Shown: positions 45,147 to 57,332 of the stretch, in pieces
Position numbering within the stretch: the first letter of the stretch is position 1
Layout: every line of letters begins with the position of its first letter
NCBI GenBank assembly: GCA_001051155.2
Contig: JYIP02000001.1
Location: 2,976,001-3,040,000 of the forward strand
Reading direction: 5' to 3'
Source of the DNA: Chrysoporthe austroafricana
Taxonomy: Eukaryota > Ascomycota > Sordariomycetes > Diaporthales > Cryphonectriaceae
Length of the DNA stretch: 64,000 nt
Position numbers and translations under genes: made by a program
The notes under the pieces: generated by a model
Database searches by the model: none
Told to the model about the DNA's origin: nothing
Seen by the model: the letters and a program-made list of their open reading frames with translations, nothing else

Positions 45147-46752
45147 GGTCACGGTGTAGTATTCGAATGGATGTTTGCGTGTCGTAATGTACTATGGTGA
45201 AAACGACTTGAGAGCAGGACTTGATTTCAACTCAAACGTCCGGCAGGATGATGAATGGAGATATTGACTTGCGGGTTTTTGATGTCATACTGAAACCAGA
45301 GAAAAGTCTCCGAAAAGTCTCCTGGAAGCCTCGTACCTACTGATGCATGGCAGACGTGAGACCATCAAGGTTCTTCGCCCAAGCCTGTGCCGTACCGCGG
45401 ATCTATGATGTGACCCCCCGGGTATGTGATTCTGAAAAGAAACCATGTCCCGCCTAAGGCGGTAACGTCTATCCTCATCGCCAACCATGAGGTATGCATG
45501 TGACTGAGTTAGGATTCGGTCTTACGCCTGAGGCGCGACTATTTCAGATTAGCATAGGTTCCGTCGAATTAGAAGCTTAGCGAGTTCTGAAGACTGCGAT
45601 CGACCCGCAGCCGCGTCGGAGTCAGTAGATGGCTGAGTTTCCCCTGAGGCATACAATCACACCGTGACGATTGTAGAGCGTGGCATTCTGTGTAATGGAG
45701 ACTGTTGCACTAATCAACGACATTGGCAAGGCTGTAGTTGTAGTACATGACCACACGCTATCTAAGAGGCTGCCACAAAAGCCATCTGAGGGATTTCCGC
45801 AAATAGGTTTCCGTATCTCAGAACACCTCCAGACCGTTGATAGGGTCATGTTTTAGCTGAATGTATGCCTACGGCGTTCTTGTAAATGAGGCGCTGGATA
45901 TCTGCTCTAATTCGATAAGTTGCCATGGCTCCCTTCATGAGTGGCCATCAAGTTTCTCGTTCACTCCGAGAGTGCAATATTTATACCCTTCTTCTAACCA
46001 TTTCACTGCTATATTTCCGTATACGGTAGATTGTACTTGATATTGCCCTTGCATAGCATAAACCTATTGTATACCAGGTACTTGTGCTATTGCGGTGCTC
46101 ATTACAGGAATACTATATTCGATTAAAACTTTTTGAATAGATAAGCCTGCCTGAATAGCTTAAATAGTTTATTAAATATCAAATTCGGTATATAGCTTTA
46201 TAATAGACTAATTGACATATAGAGAAAATTTGAAGTTATTCCGATAAGAATTGATGGAATAAAATTAAAATATATAAATGGGGTTGAATTGGGGGTGTGG
46301 CTGACCAGGGTGCGCGGAAACGGGGGGTGCGCGGAAACGGGGGGTGCGCGGAAAGGGGGTGCTTTAACTTAAGACCTGGAAAAGCCTGAGGCGCCGCATC
46401 ACAGCACATCTGCTTACACAAAGATATAAACGCACCTCTGGACACAAGTCTTCGGAACGATCGTCTGTCCCCGCTGCAGATACTAGACGAACGAGGAAAT
46501 TCTAACCCATATGTGCCTAGCTGGAGTGTCCTGCGAACTCATCCGGATGTTGCTCGGCTAATCCCGCCGGCCCCGGCTGAGCACCGAGCAGACAACAGGG
46601 GCATGGACAGCACTGCGGGTACCGATGTGAAGCTGAAGGTGTTTCACCACGACCGGCCACATTATTTAACACTTGTGTCTCTCTATTCTACGTCACTTAT
46701 ACAACCATTCTCCTGACTTTACTTGTCAACAACTACCACACTTTAGGCAGAC
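45147..46752. other. Intergenic region with an AT-rich island
   Basis: About 45960-46290 is conspicuously AT-rich (runs such as TTAAATAGTTTATTAAATATC), unlike the surroundings. It ends abruptly in a GC-rich 17-bp array (46308-46357). This could be a mutated transposon remnant; no coding capacity or terminal repeats were recognised. The rest shows no gene. Confidence 0.5.
46308..46357 (+). repeat. Three-copy 17-bp GC-rich tandem repeat
   Basis: Units GGGTGCGCGGAAACGG, GGGGTGCGCGGAAACGG and GGGGTGCGCGGAAAGGG lie directly beside an AT-rich block. Confidence 0.8.
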
Positions 46753-47967
46753 ATGACGACCTCACCGTCGACGAAGAGACATTGCCTATCATGGCTGACT
46801 GACGCTGGCTACTTCAATATGCAAGTACACATGTCTCGAGGGCGAGAACCGAGAAGGAGCTCAAGACATGACCACAGCTAGCTAACACAAAAACAGGCCT
46901 GCGTGGTATCCTCTTCACTTTCTCACAACTCAGTTGAGATCGCTCCCCTACCCAAGCACAAACTATGACGGCAAGACAATCATCGTCACCGGCGGCAACT
47001 CGGGGCTGGGAAGAGAGGCCGCCCGTCACTTCTGCCGTCTCGGCGCAGCGAGAGTGATACTCGCGTGCCGCGATCTCGAAGTGGGTCGAGTTGCGCAGGC
47101 GCACATCGAGACGTCGACGTCGAGGAGAGGTGTCGTCGACGTCTGGCAGATCGACCTCGGCAGCTTCCAGAGCGTGAAGGACTTCTGCCGGCGGGCGGAC
47201 GCCGAGCTCGACCGCCTGGACGTCGTCGTCGAGAACGCAGGCATCGCCATTGGCACGTACGTTGAAGCTGATGGCGGGTACGAGAGCACCATAGCCATCA
47301 ACGTCGTGTCGACCTTCTTGATGGCCTTCATGTTGCTACCACTGATGAGAAGAACGGCGATGAGGTTCAACGTGGAACCGAGACTCGTGATCGTCTCCTC
47401 GGATTCGCACATGTTTGTACGTTAGGCTTCGGCATTGTGGAAGTCCGGTCCCAGCCCTGATAGACAACGAGGACCCGATCGCTGACTTTCGACATGTAGG
47501 CCAGATTCCGTGAAAGGGACGAACCAAAAATCTTCGAGGCTTTTAAAGGAAAGCAGAATATGAACGAAGATCGATACAATACGTCCAAGCTGTTATCCAT
47601 ATGGATAGTGAGGGAAATGGCCTCCAGGATGTCTCCAAACGACCCTATCATCGTAAATTGTCTCAACCCAGGCTTCTGCCGGACGGAGCTTTTTCGTCAT
47701 AACACATTCCCCCTCAACTACATCGTCAAGTTCACGCTTCGCATCCTTGGGAGGACGTCAGAGATGGGATCTCGCACACTGATGGCTGCTGCCGGGGCAG
47801 AACGACAAACTCATGGGCAATATATGGATAGCTGCGTTGTGCGCGCACCCAGCAAGCTTGCTGTCAGCGCAGAAGGGCGTCAGTTACAGAGTAGGGTCTA
47901 CGACGAGCTTGAGGACATCTTGGAAGATATACAGCCGGGCGTTACCAAAAATGTCAGGGATCAATGA
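46753..47967 (+). CDS. Short-chain dehydrogenase/reductase
   Basis: 351 residues from exons 46753-46820, 46897-47416 and 47500-47967. The first intron is GC-AG (GCAAGT..GCTAAC..ACAG, 76 bp), the second GT-AG (83 bp). The cofactor motif TGGNSGLG follows GKTIIVTGG. NAG is in VVVENAGIAIG, the catalytic serine in VIVSSDSH, and YxxxK in RYNTSKLL; PGFCRTEL follows. It belongs to the retinol-dehydrogenase/WW-oxidoreductase-like classical SDRs common in fungi. Exon 1 adds 22 residues, and its last codon (ATG) is formed across the splice junction, just where PAWYPLHFL, the usual N-terminal opening, begins. Substrate is unknown. Confidence 0.85.
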
Positions 47968-48417
47968 ACAGACCCGAACGCCGCACGTGTTTTAGGATGT
48001 ACAATGGTATAATGGGTAAATAAAACCATGGCTGTCAAGTACCGTGTTGGGTAAGTGTGCGCATCGACCAAGTCCCACAGATACCTGGCCAGGATGGTTT
48101 TTTTTTCAGTACGCAACCATAGTATAAGGGTATCACCAATGCCACTCAAAGTTCGGTTCTCTTGACAAATCGGGCAGGAGGCCGATCTGAAATTTATGCT
48201 TATAGATACGTATACACTAACGGTACCATGGACAACTGCTGTAGGGCCGCCCACACTCTGAAACTCAAGTACACTACCAAAATGAGATTCGTTCGTATAT
48301 ACACAAAATCGTGAGAAATGGAATAGCGGGTGCGAATTTCACGAGCACTCCAACCGCCCCCCCCCGAGGCAAAACAACTAATACACCTCCTCACAACCAC
48401 CCTCTTTTTCAAAATTC
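47968..48417. other. Convergent 3' intergenic region
   Basis: About 450 bp between the SDR and the secreted protein ends. A T-run (48098-48106) and a C-run (48358-48366) are present. I see no gene. Confidence 0.5.
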
Positions 48418-49268
48418 TCAGTCGGAAGTTGGGGCTGTGGTCTTAACAGTTACAGGAACACTGTCTTCCTGTTCGTCGCCGTCGACATTCCATTTGAGTG
48501 TGTAGACGTCCTCAGTGTCGGTGGCCTCAGCCCAGAACTGGGACTCATAGGTGGTACCAGTCGACCACATAATTTGAGACCCATCTGAAGACGTGGGGGA
48601 TCAGTTATGTCAGCGTAATCCGAAGGTCTAGACCGTGCGCTAGGAAGCTCTCCGCCGAACTTCTCGAGGCCCTTTTGTATTTCTCACGCCAAAGCACACA
48701 AGGACCCATCAAAAATACGGGCAAAAGACGAGGACTCAGGACGAAACCATGTGAGGAAAACTTACATAGAGTAAACCCTGTCATTTCTGCGCCAGCAGGG
48801 GCAGACTCATTTGTGGACACAAAGCCGCATTGCTGATAAGCGTTGCTGGTAGCGACGATATAGAAGGCGGCGGAGTTGTTTGTGGAAGTTCCGTTGCTGC
48901 TCATGGAGGCGTTCCACGTGGTGTCGACAGACGGTGTTTGCCCTAGGAAACATCGGTTAGAATAGTCGCAGGCACTATGCGAATGATTCAAGCGCTTACA
49001 GGTCAACTCGGTAAGATTCGCAGTCTCTGCAGGGGCTATATAGGCCATCCCTAGAGTTACGCGTCATTGTCAGTGTGACTTGTGACAAGCGAGAGAGGTC
49101 AAGGACTGTCCAACGCGTACCATTTGAGCCACGGTAGACCTGCAGTCCGGAGATGCCAGTTCCATAGGCATAAATCTTGACGTCGTCACCGGTGGCGCGC
49201 TTTACACTAGGGTAGGGCGTCACGGCACCGGCAAAAGCCAGGACAGCAATGAGCATCTGGAAAAACAT
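48418..49268 (-). CDS. Small secreted protein, unknown
   Basis: 180 residues from complement exons 49121-49268, 49000-49050, 48766-48942 and 48418-48584, with three GT-AG introns of 70, 57 and 181 bp, all in phase. The signal peptide is MFFQMLIAVLAFAGAVTPYP, followed by a Kex2-like KR (residues 23-24). The mature part has IYAYGTGISGLQVYRGSNG, several N-glycosylation sequons (NLT, NAS, NGT, NNS), a single-cysteine segment YQQCGFVSTNESAP, and an acidic beta-rich tail ending TTAPTSD. It looks like a conserved secreted fungal beta-protein of unknown function. An effector-like role is possible from size and secretion only. No catalytic motif is visible. Confidence 0.75.
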
Positions 49269-51278
49269 GGTGTTGAAGTCGATAATATGAACAGAGAACG
49301 AGTGTAGAGAATGGTGAATGAACGATGAATCTGAAAGGTGAGGCTGTGGGTCTCTCAAGGGGGAGAACTGAGTCGTTATGTAAATTGCCTCCACAGCTTT
49401 ACAACAAGGCGGACTGTACTATAAGAGCATTCAAAGCCTACTGCCATAGTTTAACTCCGAAGGGGCCCTCGGCCATCGATTTTTTCTGAACGGTCGGACT
49501 CGCTTTCGTTAGAGATCGCTGACGCGTCAAAATCCATTCTCCGGATATTTCACCAACAATCGTGATGGAGGCCATCCGTGCGTTGTGATCATCACCGCTG
49601 CGAATAGTTGCCGAGCGCAGGCCTAGTCGGTGGGTCCCGAGTAGCGTACCATTGTACGGGCAGGAAGCTTCAGTTTAGGCTTGATAATCTGCCGTGGCCC
49701 GGACCCCGGTTTGATCCCAGTGCAGCTCATACCACTTAGCAGGTCTGGATAAGGTTCGGCGACTAACCAACAATCGCACAGACGAGGTTTGTTACATCCA
49801 GGGGCTACTAGATATAGGCGCATGCCAAGTGGTTCAACGACAAGCCACGCTTCTCCTTTCTCCCCACTATGCGGATCCCCCACAAGTCCAAGTGCTCTTG
49901 AACAGTCCACTATGATGCCCAGATACAACGTTGTCAAGCAAGACGAGACGAACGTGTTTCGAAACGCGCGTTGCTGCGATCGCTATCCTTCGTCGCACTG
50001 ACTTCTCGTATCTGCACCCCATCGTGCATCCAGAAAGGGGGCCAACAAGTAAACATCTCCCCTGGAGAGAAACGACTGGAGACCATGGCGGGGGAACCAG
50101 CGTTCGGTAGCGCCCTCCCGAAAGTCTATCGGCGAGGGTCTTCGGGGCCTTGACCGACAGGCACCGGGTCGGGGTGTCTGGCCCGGATCGCCCACTATGT
50201 CCACGTGCAGGAGGCATAAGGGACCGCCGGTGATGCCGATAGGAGCATTCATTCTTTCTCAGCAGGCAGCTGCTGCGTAGAAGCTATTACTGGTGAGCGT
50301 CTCTCTGCACGCCGTCTTTCGACGCTGTCGTTTGGCCGTGGACCCACACCCCTCGAGCGGGCTTGCATAGCCCCCCGAACACATGACAGGAAGACGTGCA
50401 CTGCCCTCCTCCCCCAGATGTCTCCAGAAACATGTACTGTAACGCGCCGCCTCGTTCATGTGTTTTCTCGGTATCGAGAGTAACATTGATCTTGGACTAC
50501 GCGTCCTCTGGGGCCCAGACTGGCACCCCCCCTGTGCCCCCGTATCGTATTCTTAAGCCGCACGAGCAGCGTCCTGTGGTCGCGAGCGGTGATCACCACA
50601 AATGCGGTAATGTGGGTACCCAAAATATTCCCGGAACAATTTGCAGATCTGTCGTACCTGCATTAGCCGTGACGCGAGCACGGATCACCAAGTTCTCTAA
50701 CGGTTCGCTTGTCTCTTTTGGGATTATTTCGTTTCTTGAGCCGCCTAGGTTAGCCACGTTCCTCGCAAGGGTGGATGCAAGCGCACTACGTCCGTACTGG
50801 TCTTCACGATGATTATCAGGCCATCTTTGAGTGCTCTCACATAGTCGCCCAGCCTTTGCGCGCTCTACGTGTGTCCGACTTATCCGGCTACGTCCGAGAC
50901 TATTTGCGCTGCGTCGACCCAAAAGAAGACATGCGACAACTCCACACCGTCAAGGCATCAACATGGGGCAAGAAGCTCTGTGCGAAGTCTCATCTTACGT
51001 GTATGGGGATGGTCTAGAGGTCGGAGCCGGTGGTGATCAGCCCTCACCCCGCCGAGGGCTATCATCGTGAATTCATTGATAAAGTCGGACTGGGCTGCTC
51101 GAATCCGACGAGATGGATTTGTCTCATCAGAGCATCAAGTCCTTCGTTCCAACTATCTACCCAGTCTATCGTTTCAAGGGAGCCTCCTCTTTCATCGTTC
51201 ACTTATTTCGATCAGTCCCTCGCTACTTTTGATCCATCAAACGGCTAGCCGTTCTCTTCTATACTCTGTTACCTCGTC
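49269..51278. other. Intergenic region, no supported gene
   Basis: Two kilobases with only short unrelated frames on both strands (largest at 49623-49937 and 50396-50812, no motifs). The last 200 bp before 51279 are pyrimidine-rich and form the presumed laccase leader. Confidence 0.5.
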
Positions 51279-53351
51279 ATGGCGCTTCGAGCTCTTGTCT
51301 CGCTTCTGCCCGCGCTCTCACTCGTAACGGCTGCTCCTGGCCTTGAGCCTCGTCAGCCTGAGAAGCGATGTGTGAACTCGGCAGAGGATCGAAGCTGCTG
51401 GGGCGATTACGACATCACAACAAACTACTATGACGTAGTCCCCGACACAGGTGTCACTCGCGAGTATTGGTTCAATATTGTCAATACCACCGCTGCCCCA
51501 GATGGCGTCGAGAAGATGGTTCTGGCTGTGAACGGAACCATCCCGGGGCCGACCATCGTTGCGTGAGTAGAACCTATATGCAATCCTCTTGAGGACATGG
51601 CTGACCTCGGGTAAATACAGTGATTGGGGTGATACTGTTGGTGAGTATCAACACAACAACCTCATATAATTCTGGGGACATTACCTGCCCCTTAAGACAT
51701 ATCTTAATGACTGAATGCTGACCGTGTTCCCCCTTCCCAGTTGTGCATGTGACCAACTCGATGGTGAGTCTCCGAGTCGTCAACTCGCAGTAGCTAGCCG
51801 ATACTAATGACTCGCTCAGCAAAACAACGGAACTTCCATCCACTTTCACGGAATCCGCCAGAACTACACGAACCAGCACGATGGCGTCTCTTCCATCACC
51901 CAGTGTCCCACAGCCCCTGGCGACACTATCACCTACACATGGCGCGCAACACAGTACGGAACCTCGTGGTGGCACTCCCACTTCTACGTCCAGGCGTGGG
52001 ATGGTGTCTTTGGCGGCATCCAGATCAACGGCCCCGCCACCGCGAACTACGATGAGGACCTTGGCATCGTAACCATGGTTGACTGGGACCACGACACTGC
52101 CGACAACCTGGTGCTCTACTCCGCCGTCAACGGCCCGCCTACCATGGCCAACGGTCTCATCAACGGGAAGAACACATACACGCTGGAGGACAACTCCACT
52201 GTGGGATCCCGGTACGAGATGAACTTCACCTCCGGCCAGAGCTACCGCCTCCGCCTCGTCAACACCGCCGCCGATACGCACTTCAAGTTCACCATCGACA
52301 ACCGTAAGTTGCACTGAGACCGTCCCCTCTAGAGATACATCACCTTGAGGCCCGGGGCAGGATCGTCTGACATATATCCCAGACACTATGGAGGTGATCT
52401 CGGCCGACTTCGTGCCCATCCAGCCGTACACCACCGATGTCCTGAACATCGCCATCGGCCAGCGGTACGACGTGATCGTGACGGCCAACGCCGCGGCCGA
52501 CAACTACTGGATGCGCGCCATCCCCCAGATCGCCTGCTCCGACAACGCCAACCCGGACAACATCATGGCCATCATCCGCTACGACAGCACGTCGACCGAG
52601 GACCCGACCTCAACCGCCAACGCGGACGCGCTCGTGGACGAGTGCGTCGACGAGCCATCTGCCAGCCTGGTCCCCTACTTGGCGATCAGCGCGGGCGGCG
52701 AGGCCACCGTGACTGATGACTTCGCCGTAGCCATCGAGCAGTCTGCCGGCCGCCTGTACTGGTACATGGGCAACAGCACCTTCATCAACGAGTGGGACTA
52801 CCCCTCGATCGAGCAGGTCTACGAGGGCAACGACACCTGGGCCGCCGCCCAGAACATGTACGAGCTGCCCGAGGCCAACGTGTGGGTCTACTGGATCATT
52901 CAGACCGCCATGGGTGTCCCCCACCCGATGCACATGCACGGCCACGACTTCTGGGTCCTGGGCTCGGGCACCGGCACCTACGACGCCGCCACTGCGAACC
53001 TCTCCACCGTTAACGTCCCCCGCCGTGATGTCGTCCTGCTGCCCGCGAGCGGCTGGGTCGCCTTTGCCTTCATCACCGACAACCCTGGTGTAAGCTTTTC
53101 TCCTTCAGTTCTGTTCTCCTATCTTTTAGGCCGGCGCTAGACGAAGATACTGACTCATTGCTCCGTAATAGGTCTGGCTCACCCACTGCCACATCGCCTG
53201 GCACACGTCCGAGGGTCTGGCGGTCCAGATGCTCGAGCGCGAGTCAGAGCTGCGCGACCTGATCGACACCGACCTGATGAACAGCACCTGCAACGCCTGG
53301 GAGGAGTACGCCAACGCGGTGACGCTGTTCCAGGACGACTCCGGCATTTGA
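51279..53351 (+). CDS. Secreted laccase (multicopper oxidase)
   Basis: 565 residues with a signal peptide (MALRALVSLLPALSLVTAAP). Exons 51279-51562, 51621-51640, 51741-51763, 51820-52303, 52383-53089 and 53172-53351; exons 2 and 3 are only 20 and 23 nt. The four copper signatures are complete: HFHGIRQ (H117/H119), WWHSHF (H161/H163), HPMHMHGH (H451/H454/H456) and HCHIAWH (H511-C512-H513, H517). The residue ten after the T1 Cys is Leu522. The C-terminus DDSGI is the end typical of ascomycete laccases, which plugs the trinuclear-site channel. There are many N-glycosylation sites. It oxidises phenols, with reduction of O2 to water, outside the cell. No pigment-cluster partner is adjacent; lignin, phenol or melanin roles are all possible. 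Confidence 0.95.
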
Positions 53352-54082
53352 GCTCCCGGAGGCGGTTGCCCCATCCCGAGCTACGCGGTCTGCAATCCTT
53401 TCACTGTAGATATTCGGAGCGTTTTATTCCCTTTATTTTTATGTGTATGTATGAATCATCCGTGGGCAGGTCTGGACTTAGATACGATGTGTATAACTAT
53501 ACGATATATATAACTAGTGCGGCGGCGTTTAGGGAACTAGGGTGTATGAAAAAGTAATATAATGAATCTATTCCGAAGCTAGGAATTATAGCTTACGCTA
53601 CAGATCGTTTCACGTGCTGGGCAATAGTCAGCCCCTATAGGCGTCAGAAGCGACTATAGTAGACCTTATCAGTAAATTTTTTCTAACTCCAACTAAGCTT
53701 CCCCCTCCAACATCCTTATAGATCACGTCATCTATAGGTTGGATCCTCGCGGCGATATGCGATAGCCTACCCTGTGATGAGCTATCTAGCTCAAGATAGC
53801 CGTTAAGACTTCAGAATAGCCTCTACTCAGTAGGAGAAGGGGCTTTACTATCGAGGAATAACTCTTCTTTCGAGTTCTTGGCATCCGTTGGCTTCTCAGC
53901 AGCAGGTACGAAGTATGTTGCACGGCTTCGTTACGGCATTGATTACCTATCTTGATTTATTCACATCGAGGTTTGCCCCGCAGGGCCGTCAGGCTTTTGG
54001 TCAAAAACACCCGCCACACGTTGTGCTTTTATAGACAGGATTCATTTCATTCTTGGATTCCACCCCATCCTCGCCAGCCTAT
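53352..54082. other. Convergent 3' region, AT-richer
   Basis: This lies between the laccase and the DUF3500 gene. Several short self-complementary stretches occur, such as GAGCTATCTAGCTC near 53779-53792, and composition near 53500-53700 is AT-rich, which may mark an old mobile-element scar. I see no gene. Confidence 0.45.
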
Positions 54083-55445
54083 CTAGTCCCTCTCTCCCGG
54101 CCAGATGAAACCCTGCTCGATGCCCGGGATCAGCGGCCTGAGCGCCATGCCGTAATCACCGCCGTTCGGTGTCCTCAGAAGGGTGTGAATGTGGAACTTG
54201 GCCGGCTCCTTGTTGGTCAGGAACACGCCGGAGTGGTGGTCGAACTCCACGATGACGACAGGGCTCTGGATCCGGTAGTAGAACGGGTCGGCGTCGCCGT
54301 AGCCGCCGATCCAGCAGAAGTAGGTCTCATGGAACCACGACTTGATGTTGTCCAGCCGCACCTTCTTGGCCGGCGCGGGGAGGTAGAGCAGGAACTGGTC
54401 CAGGATGCCGAGGATGAGGGCCTGGTGCTCGGGCGCCATCTCGGAGACCAGGACGCCCTCGTAGGGGACGACGCGGTTGTCGCGGTAGGCGCCGCAGACG
54501 TGGCGCTGGTCGTCGTGGTTCCAGCGGCCGTGGGGCATCTCCGGGTCGCGCATCAGCTTGTAGATCTGCGCTTTGGTCTGCTGCGCCGCGGGGAGGGCCT
54601 GCATCAGCTGCAGGCCCAGGCGCTCCTCGGTCTCGAGGATGCGCGTGCCCTTGTACCGCCCGTCGTCGATGAGGTTGGGCTCGGCGCCGGTGAACCAGGG
54701 AGAGATGATGATCTGGGTCTTGTAGAAGAAGACGTTGAGGCAGAGGTGGTGGCCGTAGAAGGAGAAGCCCCAGGGCCGGTCTGTCGACGGCTGGCCGAAG
54801 AGGACGAAGTTGTAGCTGAACTCGTTCATGACGGCCGGGGACTGGACCAGATCGCCGAGGAAGCCGTTGACGCGCATGGCGCCGAGGGCCTTCTGGTAGC
54901 CCTCGGGCGAGAGGGTGGCTTCGAGGACGGCGAAGACCTTGTTCCGCAGCTCCGGGCTGATCTCGTCGAGGCGGATGCCCTTGTCGCTCAGTAGGAACTC
55001 CGGGTTGCTCCACGTCCGCCATTGGGGGTCGTCGATGTGGTACTTGACGCGGGCCGCCTGCTCAGGGGTGAGCGCGGCGACGAGGGCGTTGGCGGCGCTG
55101 ACGATGTCGCCGATGGCGACGCCCTCATCCTGCAGCTGGAAGAGGTCCGGCCTGGTCTTGCCTGCCCTCTCCCGTCAGCGGTAGTCTCACGGCGGCGGCG
55201 CAGGCGCCCCGGATGAAGAGGAGGGACGGACCATCATTGGTGACGCCCTTGAAGGGCTCCTTGAGCAGCTCGAGCCAGTGCATGTACAGGGCGTGCAGCC
55301 ACGGGGGCTGGCCGCTCTCCTTGAACGCCTTCGCGTAGACGTGGGCATCCTGCTTCTGCATGGTGGTGAACCTGGGGATGCTCAGGTCCGGTAGGAACTG
55401 GCGATACTCCCCGCCATGGGAAGCCTGGGCGGCCTCGGATGCCAT
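54083..55445 (-). CDS. DUF3500 family protein
   Basis: 430 residues from complement exons 55232-55445 and 54083-55161; the 70-bp intron is GTCCGT..GCTGAC..GGCAG (a weak donor, but the branch point and phase are good). It reads MASEAAQASHGG, then WLELLKEPFKGVTNDG and DLFQLQDEGVAIGDIVSAAN, ending with NEFSYNFVLFGQPSTDRPWG, GHHLCLNVFFYKTQ, a His-rich EFDHHSG and FHIHTLLRTPNGGDYG. These His-containing blocks are characteristic of DUF3500, a family of unknown function that may bind metal. No signal peptide or TM helix is present. A CTT-repeat tract directly precedes the start (5' leader). Confidence 0.85.
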
Positions 55446-57332
55446 GCTTCTTCTTCTTCTTCTTCTTGCTGTAGTTCTAATGGGTGTCTTCTCGGGGCAG
55501 AGCGCAGGTCACGCCCTCGTTCTGTTCCAGGACGACTGCCGGTCGGCGGATGAGGTCGCGACTTGTGAGGCTGGCGTGACAGCTTCTCTCGTCTGAGAGC
55601 AGTGGTGCCAAGCAGGTCGACGAGCGAGCCCAGGGACGATATCTGTCTGTCCTTTTCAACACGATCCGCTCGCTACGAAGATCAACGGAGCTTCGCCCGT
55701 CCACGGTCAACGTAATCAGTGTATGCCCAGTGTTATTCCGCAGCTATAAATCCGCTCATCGCCGAGGCATCGGGATCTACTTCTGCCACCCGCTGCGCGC
55801 CTCGACGGTGATTTCCCCCCTTAACTTTCGTCAGTCAGGCCAGGGCCCTGACCTGACGGCGGGAGGAAATCGAGCGGTGGCCTCGAGAAATGGGCTGATG
55901 TGAGGTCGTCGGCTCCAGATCACGACGTCGACGCCTGTTCGTACAGGTATATCGTACGCCGTATACTGCGTGCCGGCCTCGCGATCACTGTCGTCTCGAG
56001 GCAAAACATTTACCCCGCATAATCTGAAGATGCACCCCGCATTGCACTGCAGGCCGCGGGGAAAGGTTGTACGTAGGGGGTTACCGCGGGGTTAGGGTCT
56101 GCAGTTAGGGTCTGCAGCGCTGCCAAGCACGCCAGGTTGGAAAAAGAGGCCCCTGCCGATTGCCGCAATTACCGCACGACGGCTGACCACCGGCTTCGAC
56201 AGGACAAGACAAGACGAGACATCGGACGGCATGCCATCTCTGTCTCGCAGAACCTTGATCTGGGAGGTAGGAACAGACGCAGCATCGGAAGACCGATCTG
56301 GCAGACGGAGGATGCCCAACAGGACGCACTCGAAGGGCATTGGACGCCCTCCCTCACGGCTTGTTGGCAGCTATCGGCCACTACCAGCGACGCCCATCTG
56401 ACTACTCTGGTGAGCAGACAGAGTGCGCGCTCATACCTAATATATTCTCCTGAGGAAATGCCCCAGCCCAGTGGCATGAGGAGCGAATGACAGCCTCGGG
56501 CTGCAGTCAGGGCCAACATCGCTGTGCGTGGCGCAAGGTCTCGATGCTTGCTACCGTCATCCTCCGCGGTGATGGCTCTGGAGCTGTCCCCTTTCGCGAT
56601 AGCTCAACACCCAAGCCAGTCAGTGCACGCCGCCCAGCATCTTCCAAGGCTCGGGCGTGTCTTACCAAGAGCTGCCATCCCCGAGTCGTGATGGAACAAA
56701 AAACCCGCTTTCGGGCAAGGAAGCCGCAATTTGCCCAAAATTCAGGTTTCCTGCACAGGAGAGGAACAACCGGCACGGCCTGGCGCCTTGTCCTGAGGAA
56801 TTATCACGCCTCTGCGCTCCGTACCTTGCGGCAGATGCAGAGCTCATATGCAGGACCCATCAGGCCCGCCTCGTGGCCCGTCGTCGACCTTCCCAAACCG
56901 TCAAGGCCGTACCGGAATAAGACCTCGCTAGGACGGCTTGCCGGCAGCCAGCTGAGGCTCACCACCAATGGCAGCTGAAGCCCCGCGCACGCCACGCCAG
57001 TTCATGGCGCCAGGCAGACATATTCGCTCCTCTGTGCACATGTGCGCACATAGATAGTACCGGGAACCAGCGAGGTCTGCAGTGCGCGGAGGGTAGTATT
57101 CGCTGCAGCAGCGGCATGCATGCGTCGCATCCGCGCTGGCCACATGCCATCGCACAGCGAGATTAGGAATGGGACCGTTCACCGAAGGCACATATATATA
57201 ACTATATATACAACGAGGCGGGCACCGCCGGTCGGACCTAAGGGCTCATGGTGCCTAGCGCCTTGCTCTAGATCCCTCCAGGCGTATAAGCGACCCTTGC
57301 GCAGGTGTGCTTCCAGTCAGTGTAACGCCATC
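55446..57332. other. Divergent intergenic region
   Basis: About 1.9 kb upstream of DUF3500 (-) and the Vps62-like gene (+). Open frames here look like chance frames in GC-rich DNA. It contains a two-copy TTAGGGTCTGCAG repeat (listed) and a TATATATATAAC element near 57192-57203, about 130 bp before the Vps62-like ATG. Confidence 0.5.
56092..56117 (+). repeat. Two tandem TTAGGGTCTGCAG units
   Basis: Two exact 13-bp copies, each beginning with the telomeric hexamer TTAGGG. A coincidental or short interstitial telomere-like insertion; too short to decide. Confidence 0.6.

Noticed and set aside
49623..49937. Minus-strand 104-codon frame, and the tRNA-like GGTTTGATCCC nearby
   Set aside because: No domain in the frame; the B-box-like word has no A box or cloverleaf around it.
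51574..52503. Minus-strand 309-codon frame over the laccase
   Set aside because: Antisense shadow; the laccase copper motifs are on the plus strand.
54053..54994. Plus-strand 313-codon frame over the DUF3500 gene
   Set aside because: Antisense shadow in high-GC3 coding DNA with no motif.
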